Shown here piece by piece: positions 28,983-37,359 of a stretch of DNA of 58,168 nucleotides. How positions within the stretch are numbered: position 1 is the first letter of the stretch; each line of letters starts with the position of its first letter. A program made the translations under genes and the position numbers. Source of the DNA: Acinetobacter nectaris CIP 110549 (GTDB lineage: Bacteria; Pseudomonadota; Gammaproteobacteria; Pseudomonadales; Moraxellaceae); contig NZ_KI530735.1 in assembly GCF_000488215.1 (NCBI RefSeq), positions 1-58,168 of the forward strand, read 5' to 3'. The notes under the pieces are model-generated. The model saw only the letters and a list, made by a program, of their open reading frames with translations. It was not told where the DNA came from and did not search any database.

Positions 28983-29816
28983 TTAGTCAATAAGTAAGCC
29001 ATTTTCATCATAAAATGGATAAGTTCGACCTTGATGACCAATATTTAAATAATGTGTTGTAAAGCCAATATTTTTATACCAATGATGTAATAGCATGCCC
29101 GCAGGTTCTAAGTTGAAATGTGCAGGTGCATTTTTTCTAAAGTCAGGCGCAACTTGGTGAGATGTACCGGGGGCGCTACAGACAGTTGCACCTGCAAGTT
29201 GTGTGGTAACAAAACGATGTAAATGTCCACATAATATAAGCTTTGTCTGCTTATGCTTTTCTATAATTTTAGAGAGTCGCTCAATACCTCGTAGGTTTTG
29301 CTTATCCATGTGAGCAATACCACTTTGAAATGGGTGATGATGTAATAGAACAACAGTGTCTTTATTTGGCTGTTGTGCGAGGGTTTCATCTAGCCAAGCC
29401 ATTCTTTTTGGGCATATTTCACCCCATGGTTTGAAGGGCACGGTAGAGTCTAAACCAACAATATGAATAGGTAATTCGGATAAAGACCAACTTAGAAATT
29501 CACTTTTAGGTGGCAGCCAAGATTCATCAGAAAATGCTTCCCGAAAGGTTTCAGGATTGTCATGGTTTCCCGGAATAGCAACCCATGGCATATGTAGCTC
29601 TGAAATAACATCTTTGAGAACTGCATATTCTTCTGTTGTCCCAAAATCTGTTAAATCGCCAGTCATGACCACAAGGTTTGGACGAGGTGTCAGTTGGTTT
29701 AATGTGTGAATACATTTTTTAAGTGCATTTAGGGTATCCACTTTTTTATAAGACAATTTACCCTGTGCTTTAATATGAAAATCGCTAATTTGAGCAATCA
29801 CAAAATCAGGTCGCAA
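28983..29816 (-). CDS. GpdQ/CpdA-like metallophosphodiesterase
   Basis: 277-aa calcineurin-type phosphodiesterase. Di-metal ligands are all in place: Asp12 and His14 (ISDFH), Asp54 (TGDLTD), Asn84-His85 (GNHD), His160/161 (LLHHHPF) and His198/His200 (CGHLHRF). The C-terminal ending YPFYDENG resembles that of glycerophosphodiesterase GpdQ more than a classical cAMP phosphodiesterase. It is the last gene of the LacI-ABC operon, 17 bases after the ATPase gene, which suggests it cleaves the imported compound; a role in cAMP turnover is the alternative. No signal peptide, so cytoplasmic. Confidence 0.87.
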   Translation of the reverse strand: MRPDFVIAQISDFHIKAQGKLSYKKVDTLNALKKCIHTLNQLTPRPNLVVMTGDLTDFGTTEEYAVLKDVISELHMPWVAIPGNHDNPETFREAFSDESWLPPKSEFLSWSLSELPIHIVGLDSTVPFKPWGEICPKRMAWLDETLAQQPNKDTVVLLHHHPFQSGIAHMDKQNLRGIERLSKIIEKHKQTKLILCGHLHRFVTTQLAGATVCSAPGTSHQVAPDFRKNAPAHFNLEPAGMLLHHWYKNIGFTTHYLNIGHQGRTYPFYDENGLLID

Positions 29817-29833
29817 AATGAATAGCTCCTTTA

Positions 29834-30802
29834 TTAAATTTGGAATAGTCGGTCTGAGTGAATATGTAAAGTGACATTTTGCCCAATTTGCAATGGCTCA
29901 TGTGCAGAGCATGTAACTTTAATTGTTTCACCATTTGATGGTGCAATAGAAATTTGTTGTGTTTGACCTAAAAAGGTCTTTTCAATTACAGTGCCATGAC
30001 TAAATGGTGTAGAAGATTGATTAATATGAATATCTTCAGGGCGGCAGCAATAGGTTTGACCTTGAATTTCAACTTGATTGGTTGTACCAATAAAGTTAGC
30101 AACAAAGGCTGTTTTAGGTTGGTGGTAAATTTCTTGCGCCGTGCCGATTTGCTCTATTTTCCCTTGGTTCATGACTGCAATACGGTCACCCAAAGCCATA
30201 GCTTCTTGTTGATCGTGTGTGACGTAAATTGCAGTAATATTTAACTTTTTAAGTAGTCTAGAAATATCTTCACGTAGTTTATCTTTTAGTTTTACATCGA
30301 GTGCTGCAAGAGGTTCATCGAATAATAAAATTTGTGGGCGTGCTGCAAGTGCACGAGCCAATGAAACCCGTTGTTTTTGCCCGCCTGATAAAGTTTCAAT
30401 AGGTCTGTCATAATGGTCGGCTAAGTCAACCATATCAAGCATTTCACGTACACGGCTTTCAATCTCTGCTTTTGGAAGTTTTTGAATTTTAAGTGAATAT
30501 GCAATGTTTTCAGCAACATTAAAGTTAGGGAATAAAGCATAGTGTTGGAATACCATTCCTACATTTCTTTTTTCAATAGGGAGGTGTGTAACGTTTTTCG
30601 AATCGAACCAAATTTCTCCACCAACATTAGGACTTTCTAAGCCACTAATAATACGCAGTGTTGTTGTTTTTCCGCATCCTGAAGGACCTAGTAAAACTAA
30701 TGTTTCTCCACGATAAATATCTAAATCGAGTGGTTTAAGTACTTGCGTATGAGTAAATGTACGTGAACATTGGCGAAGTTGAATATGAATTGGTGAAGTC
30801 AT
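29834..30802 (-). CDS. ABC transporter ATP-binding protein (MOI/spermidine/AEP type)
   Basis: 322-aa ATPase of an importer. Walker A GPSGCGKTTT at 39-48, Q-loop, signature LSGGQKQR, Walker B ILLFDEP and the H-loop in YVTHD are all present. A C-terminal TOBE-like region follows (~240-322), as in the polyamine, iron and phosphonate families. It overlaps the upstream permease by 4 bases (30799-30802) and is followed by the phosphodiesterase. Confidence 0.93.
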   Translation of the reverse strand: MTSPIHIQLRQCSRTFTHTQVLKPLDLDIYRGETLVLLGPSGCGKTTTLRIISGLESPNVGGEIWFDSKNVTHLPIEKRNVGMVFQHYALFPNFNVAENIAYSLKIQKLPKAEIESRVREMLDMVDLADHYDRPIETLSGGQKQRVSLARALAARPQILLFDEPLAALDVKLKDKLREDISRLLKKLNITAIYVTHDQQEAMALGDRIAVMNQGKIEQIGTAQEIYHQPKTAFVANFIGTTNQVEIQGQTYCCRPEDIHINQSSTPFSHGTVIEKTFLGQTQQISIAPSNGETIKVTCSAHEPLQIGQNVTLHIHSDRLFQI

Positions 30803-31617
30803 TTTTTAGTCTCATATTGGGGGCTAATGAGGTTGCGAATGAAATGCATAATAAGAAGTAGGGGAACAATCATAATTAGAAATAATGTGGTATATGCTGA
30901 TCCAACTTCTAAACGCATAGAGGCATAGCTATCGGCTAAACCGACAGGCAGCGTTTTTGTGAGGGGTGTATGAAGCATCCAAGTAATATTAAATTCACCA
31001 ATAGAAAGCGTAATGACTGTAAATGCACCTGCGAGAATGCCTGTGATACAGTTTGGAATAATAATATTGATAAATCTTTGAAATGGCGTTGCACCTAGGC
31101 TCGCGGCAGCTTCTTCTAACGTAAGTAATTGAGATGATCTCATGACGGATAGAATAGATCGGATCATGAAAGGAAGTGTAAATAACACATGCCCTATAAG
31201 AATAAAAACCCAACTACTGCGTAGCTCCTTAAATCCACCATAGAGTAAAAGTAGTCCGAGTGCAGTTGCCATACCAGGAATGGCAACAGGAAGCATTAAG
31301 CACTCTTCAATCCAACTTGACCATTTTGAACGACTTTTGAGTAGCCCCCATGCGGTAGGTACACCAAGTAAAATAGTACAAAACAAGCAACTGACCGCAA
31401 TAAGTAAAGAGAGCCAAAAAGTTCCAGAATAGAGTTCCCAAACTTGCTGTACCCAACGCAGTGTAAAACCACTTTTTATGCCTATAAAATAGTTTTCTGT
31501 GAAACTTGCTAAAATAGACATGCCAATAGGAATAAGTAAAAAAGCACAAACCAATATGGTAAAACTCAGTTGCATTAAAAAGATAGGGCGACTATTTTTC
31601 ATAGTAGATTCTTCCAT
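30799..31617 (-). CDS. ABC transporter permease (second)
   Basis: 272-aa inner-membrane permease with six hydrophobic segments and the EAA loop (LEEAAASLGATPFQRFINIIIPNCITGI) that docks on the ATPase. It belongs to the PotC/PhnV-like half of heterodimeric importers. It overlaps the upstream permease gene by 19 bases and the ATPase gene by 4. Confidence 0.92.
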   Translation of the reverse strand: MEESTMKNSRPIFLMQLSFTILVCAFLLIPIGMSILASFTENYFIGIKSGFTLRWVQQVWELYSGTFWLSLLIAVSCLFCTILLGVPTAWGLLKSRSKWSSWIEECLMLPVAIPGMATALGLLLLYGGFKELRSSWVFILIGHVLFTLPFMIRSILSVMRSSQLLTLEEAAASLGATPFQRFINIIIPNCITGILAGAFTVITLSIGEFNITWMLHTPLTKTLPVGLADSYASMRLEVGSAYTTLFLIMIVPLLLIMHFIRNLISPQYETKK

Positions 31618-32444
31618 TGCTGTCCTGCTAACTTACGTGTGAGCACTAGAGCAAGCCAACACAAGAGCCCCATCAATACAGAAAGTGCTGCTGAAACAGC
31701 AAAGTTTGCATAGTTTGTAAATTCGTTATAAATCGTGAGTGGAAGTACATTAAGGTCTGTGCCAAGCGTAAAGGCTGTACCAAAAGCCCCAATACTTGTT
31801 GCAAAGCAAATGGACATACTTGAAAAAATGGTTGGAGAAAGGCTTGGTATGGTGACATCACAGAGAATACGCCAGCGACTTGCACCCAGTGAGCGGGCAG
31901 CTTCTTCTAAACGAATATCAATTTTTTCACATGCTGCAACGAGTGTCATAATTACACGTGGAATAGAAAAATAGAGATAACCTAAAAATAGTCCAACAAG
32001 ACTATAAGCAAAAATGAGTTTACTCATACCCATAGACTGACTAATGGTTGCAAATAGACCTTGTCGTCCACCAAGCATAATAATAAAGAAACCTACTACA
32101 GCACCGGGGAAGGCTTGAGGAAATGTAAGGAGACTAAGTAGTAGTTTTTTTCCAACAAAATGCTGACGAGCAAGAAAATATGCCACGATAGTTGAAATGA
32201 TTACCGTGCTTAGTGCCACAAGTGCTGCAATGAAGAATGTTGTAATAAAACTTGTGAGGTATTGGCTTTGTGAGATGATAGACCAATAAGCAACTTTATG
32301 GGTGTTTTGGTCGGGAGAGGCACCTAGAATAACTAGGTACCCAAACGGAATAAGCCAAAAGGCAATAAATAGAATAATTGTTGGAATAAACCAAACAATT
32401 TGATTCTTCATCATTTGGCTTTTAGACCGTATTTTTCCAGTCAT
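31599..32444 (-). CDS. ABC transporter permease (first)
   Basis: 281-aa permease with six hydrophobic segments and an EAA loop (LEEAARSLGASRWRILCDVTIPSLSPTI). PotB/PhnU-like partner of the next permease. Its start codon overlaps the end of the binding-protein gene by one base and its end overlaps the second permease, consistent with tight translational coupling. Confidence 0.92.
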   Translation of the reverse strand: MTGKIRSKSQMMKNQIVWFIPTIILFIAFWLIPFGYLVILGASPDQNTHKVAYWSIISQSQYLTSFITTFFIAALVALSTVIISTIVAYFLARQHFVGKKLLLSLLTFPQAFPGAVVGFFIIMLGGRQGLFATISQSMGMSKLIFAYSLVGLFLGYLYFSIPRVIMTLVAACEKIDIRLEEAARSLGASRWRILCDVTIPSLSPTIFSSMSICFATSIGAFGTAFTLGTDLNVLPLTIYNEFTNYANFAVSAALSVLMGLLCWLALVLTRKLAGQQWKNLL

Positions 32445-33448
32445 TACTTAACCTCATGAATATACTGTTGTGAAAATACTTTTTGTGCGTCTGCCATTTC
32501 TTGGTAGTTGACAGTATGTGCACGTGCATACTCATGGTCTGGTAAAAATTGTGCTTTTGCTTTTGTAGAAATGGCTTTTTCATTGACAGGTCTTAACCAA
32601 CTGTCTGCCCAAATTTGTTGACCTTTGTCCGAAAGTACATAGTCGATAACTTTCTTCGCATTTTCTGCGTGTGGTGCGTTTTTAACAAGGCCGATAACGT
32701 AAGGAACTTTAATTGTTCCCTCTTTAGGAATAACAAAAACAACATTGGCTTTATCTTTATATTTTGCACGATAAGCATTGAAGTCGTAGTCTAAAAGAAT
32801 TGGAATTTCGCCTGAAAGTACACGAGGGTAGGCTGTTTGCTTAGGTACAATTGGGCTATTTGTATTGAGTTGTTTAAAGTAGTTCATTGCAGGTTTGAAG
32901 TTGTGCAGTGAGCCTCCTTTTGCAAGGTTGACAGCAGTTGCAACAGCATAACCAGCAAAAGCGCTTGATGGGTCTAAATAACCAACCATGCCTTTATAGG
33001 CAGGTTTGAGTAGGTCATCCCAACTCTTTGGTACAGGTGCGCCGTTCAGAGCATCGACATTTACCATAAAACCGACAGTGCCTGAATGAATTGCTGTCCA
33101 TTTTCCATTGGGGTCTTTTAAGTCATTTGGGATTTTGTCCCAACCTTTAGGTTTGTATGATGTAAGAACATCTGACTTATCTGCTTGCATACCAAAAGTA
33201 ATGCCTAGATAGGTGAAGTCCGCAACAGGGTTGGCTTTTTCTGCAACAAGTTGAGCTAGTGCTTGACCTGAATTCTTATTGTCTTCAGGAACTTTCACAC
33301 CAATATCTTTTGCAATGGCTTGAATTTGTGTGCCCCAATTTGCCCATTCGGGTGGGCAGTTATAGCAAATGGCAGTATTGTCTTGTGCAAAAGTTGCCAT
33401 TGAGGATGTACTTAATAAGAGCGCTGTAAGTAATGACTTTTTCATCAT
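32444..33448 (-). CDS. periplasmic solute-binding protein of the ABC importer
   Basis: 334-aa binding protein with a signal peptide (MKKSLLTALLLSTSSMATFAQ) of the iron/polyamine/aminoethylphosphonate class: central PKSWDDLLKPAYKGMVGYLDPSSAF and C-terminal AKKVIDYVLSDKGQQIWADSWLRP. The mature N terminus has an unusual CYNCPPEWANWG stretch with two cysteines three apart. No cluster of tyrosines typical of ferric binding proteins is evident, so an organic or phosphorylated solute is more likely. It lies between the regulator (17-base gap) and the first permease. The start may be either of two adjacent ATGs. Confidence 0.9.
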   Translation of the reverse strand: MMKKSLLTALLLSTSSMATFAQDNTAICYNCPPEWANWGTQIQAIAKDIGVKVPEDNKNSGQALAQLVAEKANPVADFTYLGITFGMQADKSDVLTSYKPKGWDKIPNDLKDPNGKWTAIHSGTVGFMVNVDALNGAPVPKSWDDLLKPAYKGMVGYLDPSSAFAGYAVATAVNLAKGGSLHNFKPAMNYFKQLNTNSPIVPKQTAYPRVLSGEIPILLDYDFNAYRAKYKDKANVVFVIPKEGTIKVPYVIGLVKNAPHAENAKKVIDYVLSDKGQQIWADSWLRPVNEKAISTKAKAQFLPDHEYARAHTVNYQEMADAQKVFSQQYIHEVK

Positions 33449-33465
33449 ATTTCCTAAAAATAGCC

Positions 33466-34482
33466 TTATATAGAGTGTGTAGATGATGGAGAGGCAATAC
33501 TCTCCCCAAGATGAAGGTGTGTTGGTAATACTTGCGAAGAAACAGTTTCTTCCGCAATAATTTTTAAAAGTGTTTGAATAGCTACTTCACCTAGTGCTTT
33601 GCAGGGCTGTACAACAGATGAAAGAGAGGGATAAACAATATTTCCTAAACCAATACCATCGAAACCAACAACGGAAACCTGTTGCGGAACGTGATAACCG
33701 AGTCGTTGTAGGCTACCAATAGTGTTTAAAGCTAAGAGATCATTGGAGCAAAGAAAGGCACTAATTGGATTGCCTTGTTGCATAAGACAGGGCACAAGGG
33801 CATGTGGGTCAACTTGAGTATGATGTGGTAGCTCAATAACAGGTAAAGCATTTAAGTTCGCTTTTCGCATCGCATCGACATAGCCTTGGTAACGCAAAAC
33901 TGAACGATCAGACTGTAAAAAGGGCCCTGTAATCATGGCAATATTTTGATGACCATACTCAATGAGCTTTTCAGTGGCTTTATACATGCCTGCGTAGTTA
34001 TCTACACTAATGCTTGTGATGGGGTTATTTTCATGTGTAGGGTTGTGTGTGAGTACGGTAGGAATGGACTCATTTTCTAATATACGAAGACATTCACTGT
34101 CTTTTGCATCTGCAACAGTTAAAATTAAACCATCTACACGTTGTCTGAGCATATTTTCTAAGACTTCTAATTCTGCTTTAACACTGTACTCTGTGGTTGC
34201 AACCATAAGTGCATAGCCATTTTCTCGTGCCATCTTTTCCATGGCTTCAAATTGTTCGCTAAAAATTGGATTGGTGAGAGTAGGTAACATGACACCAATA
34301 ATTTTGGTTGTTTGTGTTCTAAGTTGGCGCGCAATGTAATTTGGACGAAAATCTAGTTCAGTTGCAGCTTTAAATATCTTTTCTCGAGTTTCTATTTTTA
34401 CAAGTTCAGGCGTGGAAAATGCACGTGCAGCCGTTGCACGTGAAACACCTGCAAGTTTTGCAACACTTAATAAATCTGCCAT
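33466..34482 (-). CDS. LacI-family transcriptional regulator
   Basis: 338-aa repressor: N-terminal helix-turn-helix with hinge (LSVAKLAGVSRATAARAFSTPELV ... ARQLRTQTTKIIGVMLPTLTNPIFS) and a periplasmic-binding-protein-like sensor domain. First gene of the six-gene operon, so it probably controls itself and the importer. A perfect 16-bp palindrome with a central CG lies 21 bases ahead of its start codon and is the obvious operator. Confidence 0.93.
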   Translation of the reverse strand: MADLLSVAKLAGVSRATAARAFSTPELVKIETREKIFKAATELDFRPNYIARQLRTQTTKIIGVMLPTLTNPIFSEQFEAMEKMARENGYALMVATTEYSVKAELEVLENMLRQRVDGLILTVADAKDSECLRILENESIPTVLTHNPTHENNPITSISVDNYAGMYKATEKLIEYGHQNIAMITGPFLQSDRSVLRYQGYVDAMRKANLNALPVIELPHHTQVDPHALVPCLMQQGNPISAFLCSNDLLALNTIGSLQRLGYHVPQQVSVVGFDGIGLGNIVYPSLSSVVQPCKALGEVAIQTLLKIIAEETVSSQVLPTHLHLGESIASPSSTHSI

Positions 34483-34502
34483 ACCATGCCTCTAAATTGT
34501 TT

Positions 34503-34518
34503 ATGAGATCGATCTCAT
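34503..34518. promoter_or_regulatory. palindromic LacI-type operator
   Basis: ATGAGATCGATCTCAT is a perfect palindrome centred on CG, the shape recognised by LacI/GalR-family proteins. It lies between the likely promoter and the start codon of the lacI-type gene, so binding would block transcription of the whole operon. It is also 305 bases upstream of pgaB on the other strand. Confidence 0.75.
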
Positions 34519-34822
34519 TTGTAGCTATAGTGAGGTCTTCTCGTTGCAAAAAAGTGACAGTTTTATGATTATTTTATGTAATGATCGCGCTAAAATACGC
34601 GCAGAAATCCTATTTCTTTTGAAAGGTCATTTTTAGTTAAATCGAAATGATTGTTTAGTAAAATGAAGAATAAATACGCCAATATTGAATATTTATTCGG
34701 CTTAAGAACTATTTAAGCGTTATATTATAACATTTTCAATATGTGTTTATGCGCCCTAAATATGACTTTTGGAAAAACTAAATAGCCTAGTCATAAAATA
34801 CTTAATTATGAATGGAAACCGT
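34519..34822. other. divergent intergenic region between the LacI operon and pgaB
   Basis: About 300 AT-rich bases holding the promoters of both units. Visible structures are the repeat GAATAAATA / TATTTATTC (34668-34676, 34690-34698) and a smaller GCGC / GCGC pair around 34590-34602. No reading frame is supported. The long distance to pgaB suggests further regulation there. Confidence 0.5.
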
Positions 34823-36823
34823 ATGCTTACTCGTTTTTTAGGTTCAGTCGTTGCAGGCTGTGTCAGTCTGGCTATGCTGGGTCTATCACCTTCTATATAT
34901 GCAGCCAAGAAACCCCATATAAGCCCAACGACACTGACAGTGATTGGGTACCATGAAGTGACCAACCAAGCGAATGACGCATTAATTCCATTTTATGCGG
35001 TGAGCACTGAAAACTTTGAAAAACAAGTGAAGTGGTTACAGCAAAACGGATTTCACTTTATATCTGTGAATGAATTGCTTAAAGCGCATGCAGGCAAAAT
35101 GACCCTTCCTGCCAAGCCTGTACTTCTTACAGTTGATGATGGCTATGAATCTTTTTATAGCAACATCTATCCATTTGTAAAAGAAAATAAAATACCTGTT
35201 GTACTTGCTGTTGTTGGTTCATGGGTAGATACACCTGCCAATCAAGAAGTTCACTTTGGTGATGATGAAATTACACGTAACAAAATCTTAACGTGGCAAC
35301 AAATTAAAGAAATGAGTGATAGTGGTTATGTTGAAATTGCTAACCACAGCTATAACTTACACCATGGTGTAATAGGTAACCCACAAGGGAACTCAGAGCC
35401 TGCTGCAACTACACGTATTTATAATGCAACCACGAAAAAATATGAAGGTGATGGTGAATACAACCGACGTATTTACAATGACCTGAAGAAAAACAATGAG
35501 GCATTTAAAGCCAATGGTGTTCCTGTACCGCGTGTAATGGTTTGGCCATATGGTCGCTACAACATGGAAACAGTACGCATTGCTAAACAACTTGGTATGC
35601 CAATTACCATTACCTTAGATGATGGCCCTGCGTATTTGAAAAAATCATTAGGTGCACTCAACCGTATTTTAGTTGAACATGACATGAGTCTTGATGACTT
35701 AGGGCATGAAATTGAAAGCCGAGAAAAGAATCTTGGAGATAACTATCGTCCACAAAAAATCATGCATGTAGACTTAGACTACATTTATGATAAAGACGAA
35801 AAGCAAGAAGAGAAGAACCTAGGTGCTTTACTCGATCGCATTCAAAAAATGAATGTGAACACAGTTTACTTGCAAGCATTCTCAGACCCTGATGCCAATG
35901 GTTCAGCGGATATGGTTTACTTCCCGAACCGTTACATTCCAATGCGTCAAGACTTATTTAACCGCGTTGCTTGGCAAATTGCATCACGTACCCAAGTACA
36001 ACGTGTATATGCATGGATGCCATTACTTGCATGGGAGCTTCCAAAATCTAACCCTGTTTCTAAAGACTTAGTAGTTACACAACAACCGAAACATAGTGAC
36101 CATTTAAATATGGGTTATATTCGTTTGTCGCCATTTTCAGCGCCTGCACGTAAAGTCATTGAAGGTATTTATCAAGACTTAGGAAAGTCGGCAACGATTG
36201 ACGGTATCTTATTTCATGATGATGCGACTTTGTCTGACTATGAAGATGCCAGTCCTGAAGCATTACAAGCATATAAAAAAGCAGGATTACCAACAGATTT
36301 AGAAGCGATACGCAAAGATGACAAGACGCTACAAAAATGGGCAGCATTTAAAACAGACTACTTAGATAACTTTGCGTTACAATTAGCAGCAGAGGTTAGA
36401 CAATATCAACCTGCATTACACACAGCGCGGAATATGTATGCGCAAGTTGTATTAAACCCGAATGCAGAGACGTGGTATTCGCAATCACTTGAACGGTCAT
36501 TAAATCGTTATGACTTCACAGCTATCATGGCTATGCCTTATATGGAGCAAGCCACAGATAAAACTAAATTCTATTCAGATATTGTTAAACGCTTAAAGCA
36601 GTATCCAAATGGGATTCGCAAATCTGTCGTTGAATTACAAGCGGTTGATTGGAGACAAAACAGTAAGCCAATTCCATCACAGGAGTTAGCGGATACGATT
36701 AAGTCTTTATATCAGCAAGGTGTTATGCATGTTGCATATTATCCAGATGATCCAATTACAGGTCATCCCGATCCAACGATTATGCGCCAAGCATTTGATT
36801 TTAAACACAGTGATATGCCTTAA
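34823..36823 (+). CDS. pgaB: poly-beta-1,6-N-acetyl-D-glucosamine N-deacetylase PgaB
   Basis: Periplasmic PNAG deacetylase of the biofilm exopolysaccharide export pathway. The N-terminal part is a polysaccharide-deacetylase (CE4) domain with LTVDDGYESFYSNIYP, a zinc-site histidine in EIANHSYNLHHG and VMVWPYGRYN. From ~310 the glycoside-hydrolase-like PNAG-binding domain follows (MHVDLDYIYDKDEKQEEKNL ... GILFHDDATLSDYE). The 667-aa product (ATG 34823) has a signal sequence; VAGC could be a lipobox, but cleavage at YAA is also plausible. In-frame TTG 34769 and ATG 34808 are less likely. pgaA, pgaC and pgaD are not in the window; the downstream gene is an unrelated iron operon. Confidence 0.92.
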   Translation: MLTRFLGSVVAGCVSLAMLGLSPSIYAAKKPHISPTTLTVIGYHEVTNQANDALIPFYAVSTENFEKQVKWLQQNGFHFISVNELLKAHAGKMTLPAKPVLLTVDDGYESFYSNIYPFVKENKIPVVLAVVGSWVDTPANQEVHFGDDEITRNKILTWQQIKEMSDSGYVEIANHSYNLHHGVIGNPQGNSEPAATTRIYNATTKKYEGDGEYNRRIYNDLKKNNEAFKANGVPVPRVMVWPYGRYNMETVRIAKQLGMPITITLDDGPAYLKKSLGALNRILVEHDMSLDDLGHEIESREKNLGDNYRPQKIMHVDLDYIYDKDEKQEEKNLGALLDRIQKMNVNTVYLQAFSDPDANGSADMVYFPNRYIPMRQDLFNRVAWQIASRTQVQRVYAWMPLLAWELPKSNPVSKDLVVTQQPKHSDHLNMGYIRLSPFSAPARKVIEGIYQDLGKSATIDGILFHDDATLSDYEDASPEALQAYKKAGLPTDLEAIRKDDKTLQKWAAFKTDYLDNFALQLAAEVRQYQPALHTARNMYAQVVLNPNAETWYSQSLERSLNRYDFTAIMAMPYMEQATDKTKFYSDIVKRLKQYPNGIRKSVVELQAVDWRQNSKPIPSQELADTIKSLYQQGVMHVAYYPDDPITGHPDPTIMRQAFDFKHSDMP

Positions 36824-36842
36824 AACTTAATTAAAAAACTCT

Positions 36843-36884
36843 AAAAAAGATAGCCCTGCTTATAGTGGGGCTATCTTTTTTTAT
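36843..36884 (+). terminator. pgaB terminator
   Basis: AGATAGCCC and GGGCTATCT form a 9-bp stem followed by a run of seven or more T, 20 bases after the pgaB stop. It shows that pgaB is transcribed alone. Confidence 0.88.
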
Positions 36885-36969
36885 TATCTTATTTTTTTAT
36901 AAAATATATAAATATCAATAATTTAATGTAAAAAATACGCTTACAAAACCATTTTTCTCATGTTATATT

Positions 36970-36988
36970 GATAACAATTATCATTATT
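36970..36988. promoter_or_regulatory. Fur box
   Basis: GATAACAATTATCATTATT matches the 19-bp Fur consensus GATAATGATAATCATTATC at 15 positions by hand count. It is 15 bases ahead of the cupredoxin start codon, so iron-bound Fur should repress this operon. Confidence 0.75.
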
Positions 36989-37002
36989 TTTATGGTTTCA
37001 GT

Positions 37003-37350
37003 ATGATGAAAAATCGATTGTTACTGAGCATTGCGGTATTGGTAAGTAGTTTTTCAATTGCGATGGCTGTGAGTGCGGCTGATCGTGAAAATATAAAACT
37101 CACACTTACAGATAAAGGTTTTATTCCCAATAAAATTACTGTTCATCAAGGGCAAAAGCTCTTAATTCAAATGACGAATACTACGCAAAAAGTTGCAGAG
37201 CTTGAAAGTTACGATATGAAGTTCGAAAAGATCGCAACGCCAGGCGGAACCATTACTGTATTTGCAGGCCCATTGAATGTTGGTACATATACTTTCTTCG
37301 ATGACTATAGTTCAACGGGTGTAAAAGGCACTCTACAGGCCACTCCGTGA
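37003..37350 (+). CDS. periplasmic cupredoxin-like protein of the iron operon
   Basis: 115-aa cupredoxin-fold protein with a signal peptide (cleavage near VSAAD, residue 26). The mature part is a single cupredoxin_1/EfeO-N type domain (NIKLTLTDKGFIPNKITVHQGQKLLIQMTN ... NVGTYTFFDDYSSTGVKGTLQATP). The classic type-1 Cys-x-His-Met set is absent; a Met and several Asp/Glu remain. It likely binds Cu or Fe and hands iron to the permease that follows after 9 bases. ATG 37003 or 37006. Directly under a Fur box. Confidence 0.85.
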   Translation: MMKNRLLLSIAVLVSSFSIAMAVSAADRENIKLTLTDKGFIPNKITVHQGQKLLIQMTNTTQKVAELESYDMKFEKIATPGGTITVFAGPLNVGTYTFFDDYSSTGVKGTLQATP

Positions 37351-37359
37351 GGTATCTCC

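Noticed and set aside
28983..29816. Phosphodiesterase called as cAMP phosphodiesterase CpdA
   Set aside because: Possible, but the GpdQ-like C-terminal ending and its position at the end of an importer operon favour a catabolic phosphodiesterase; left as the alternative.
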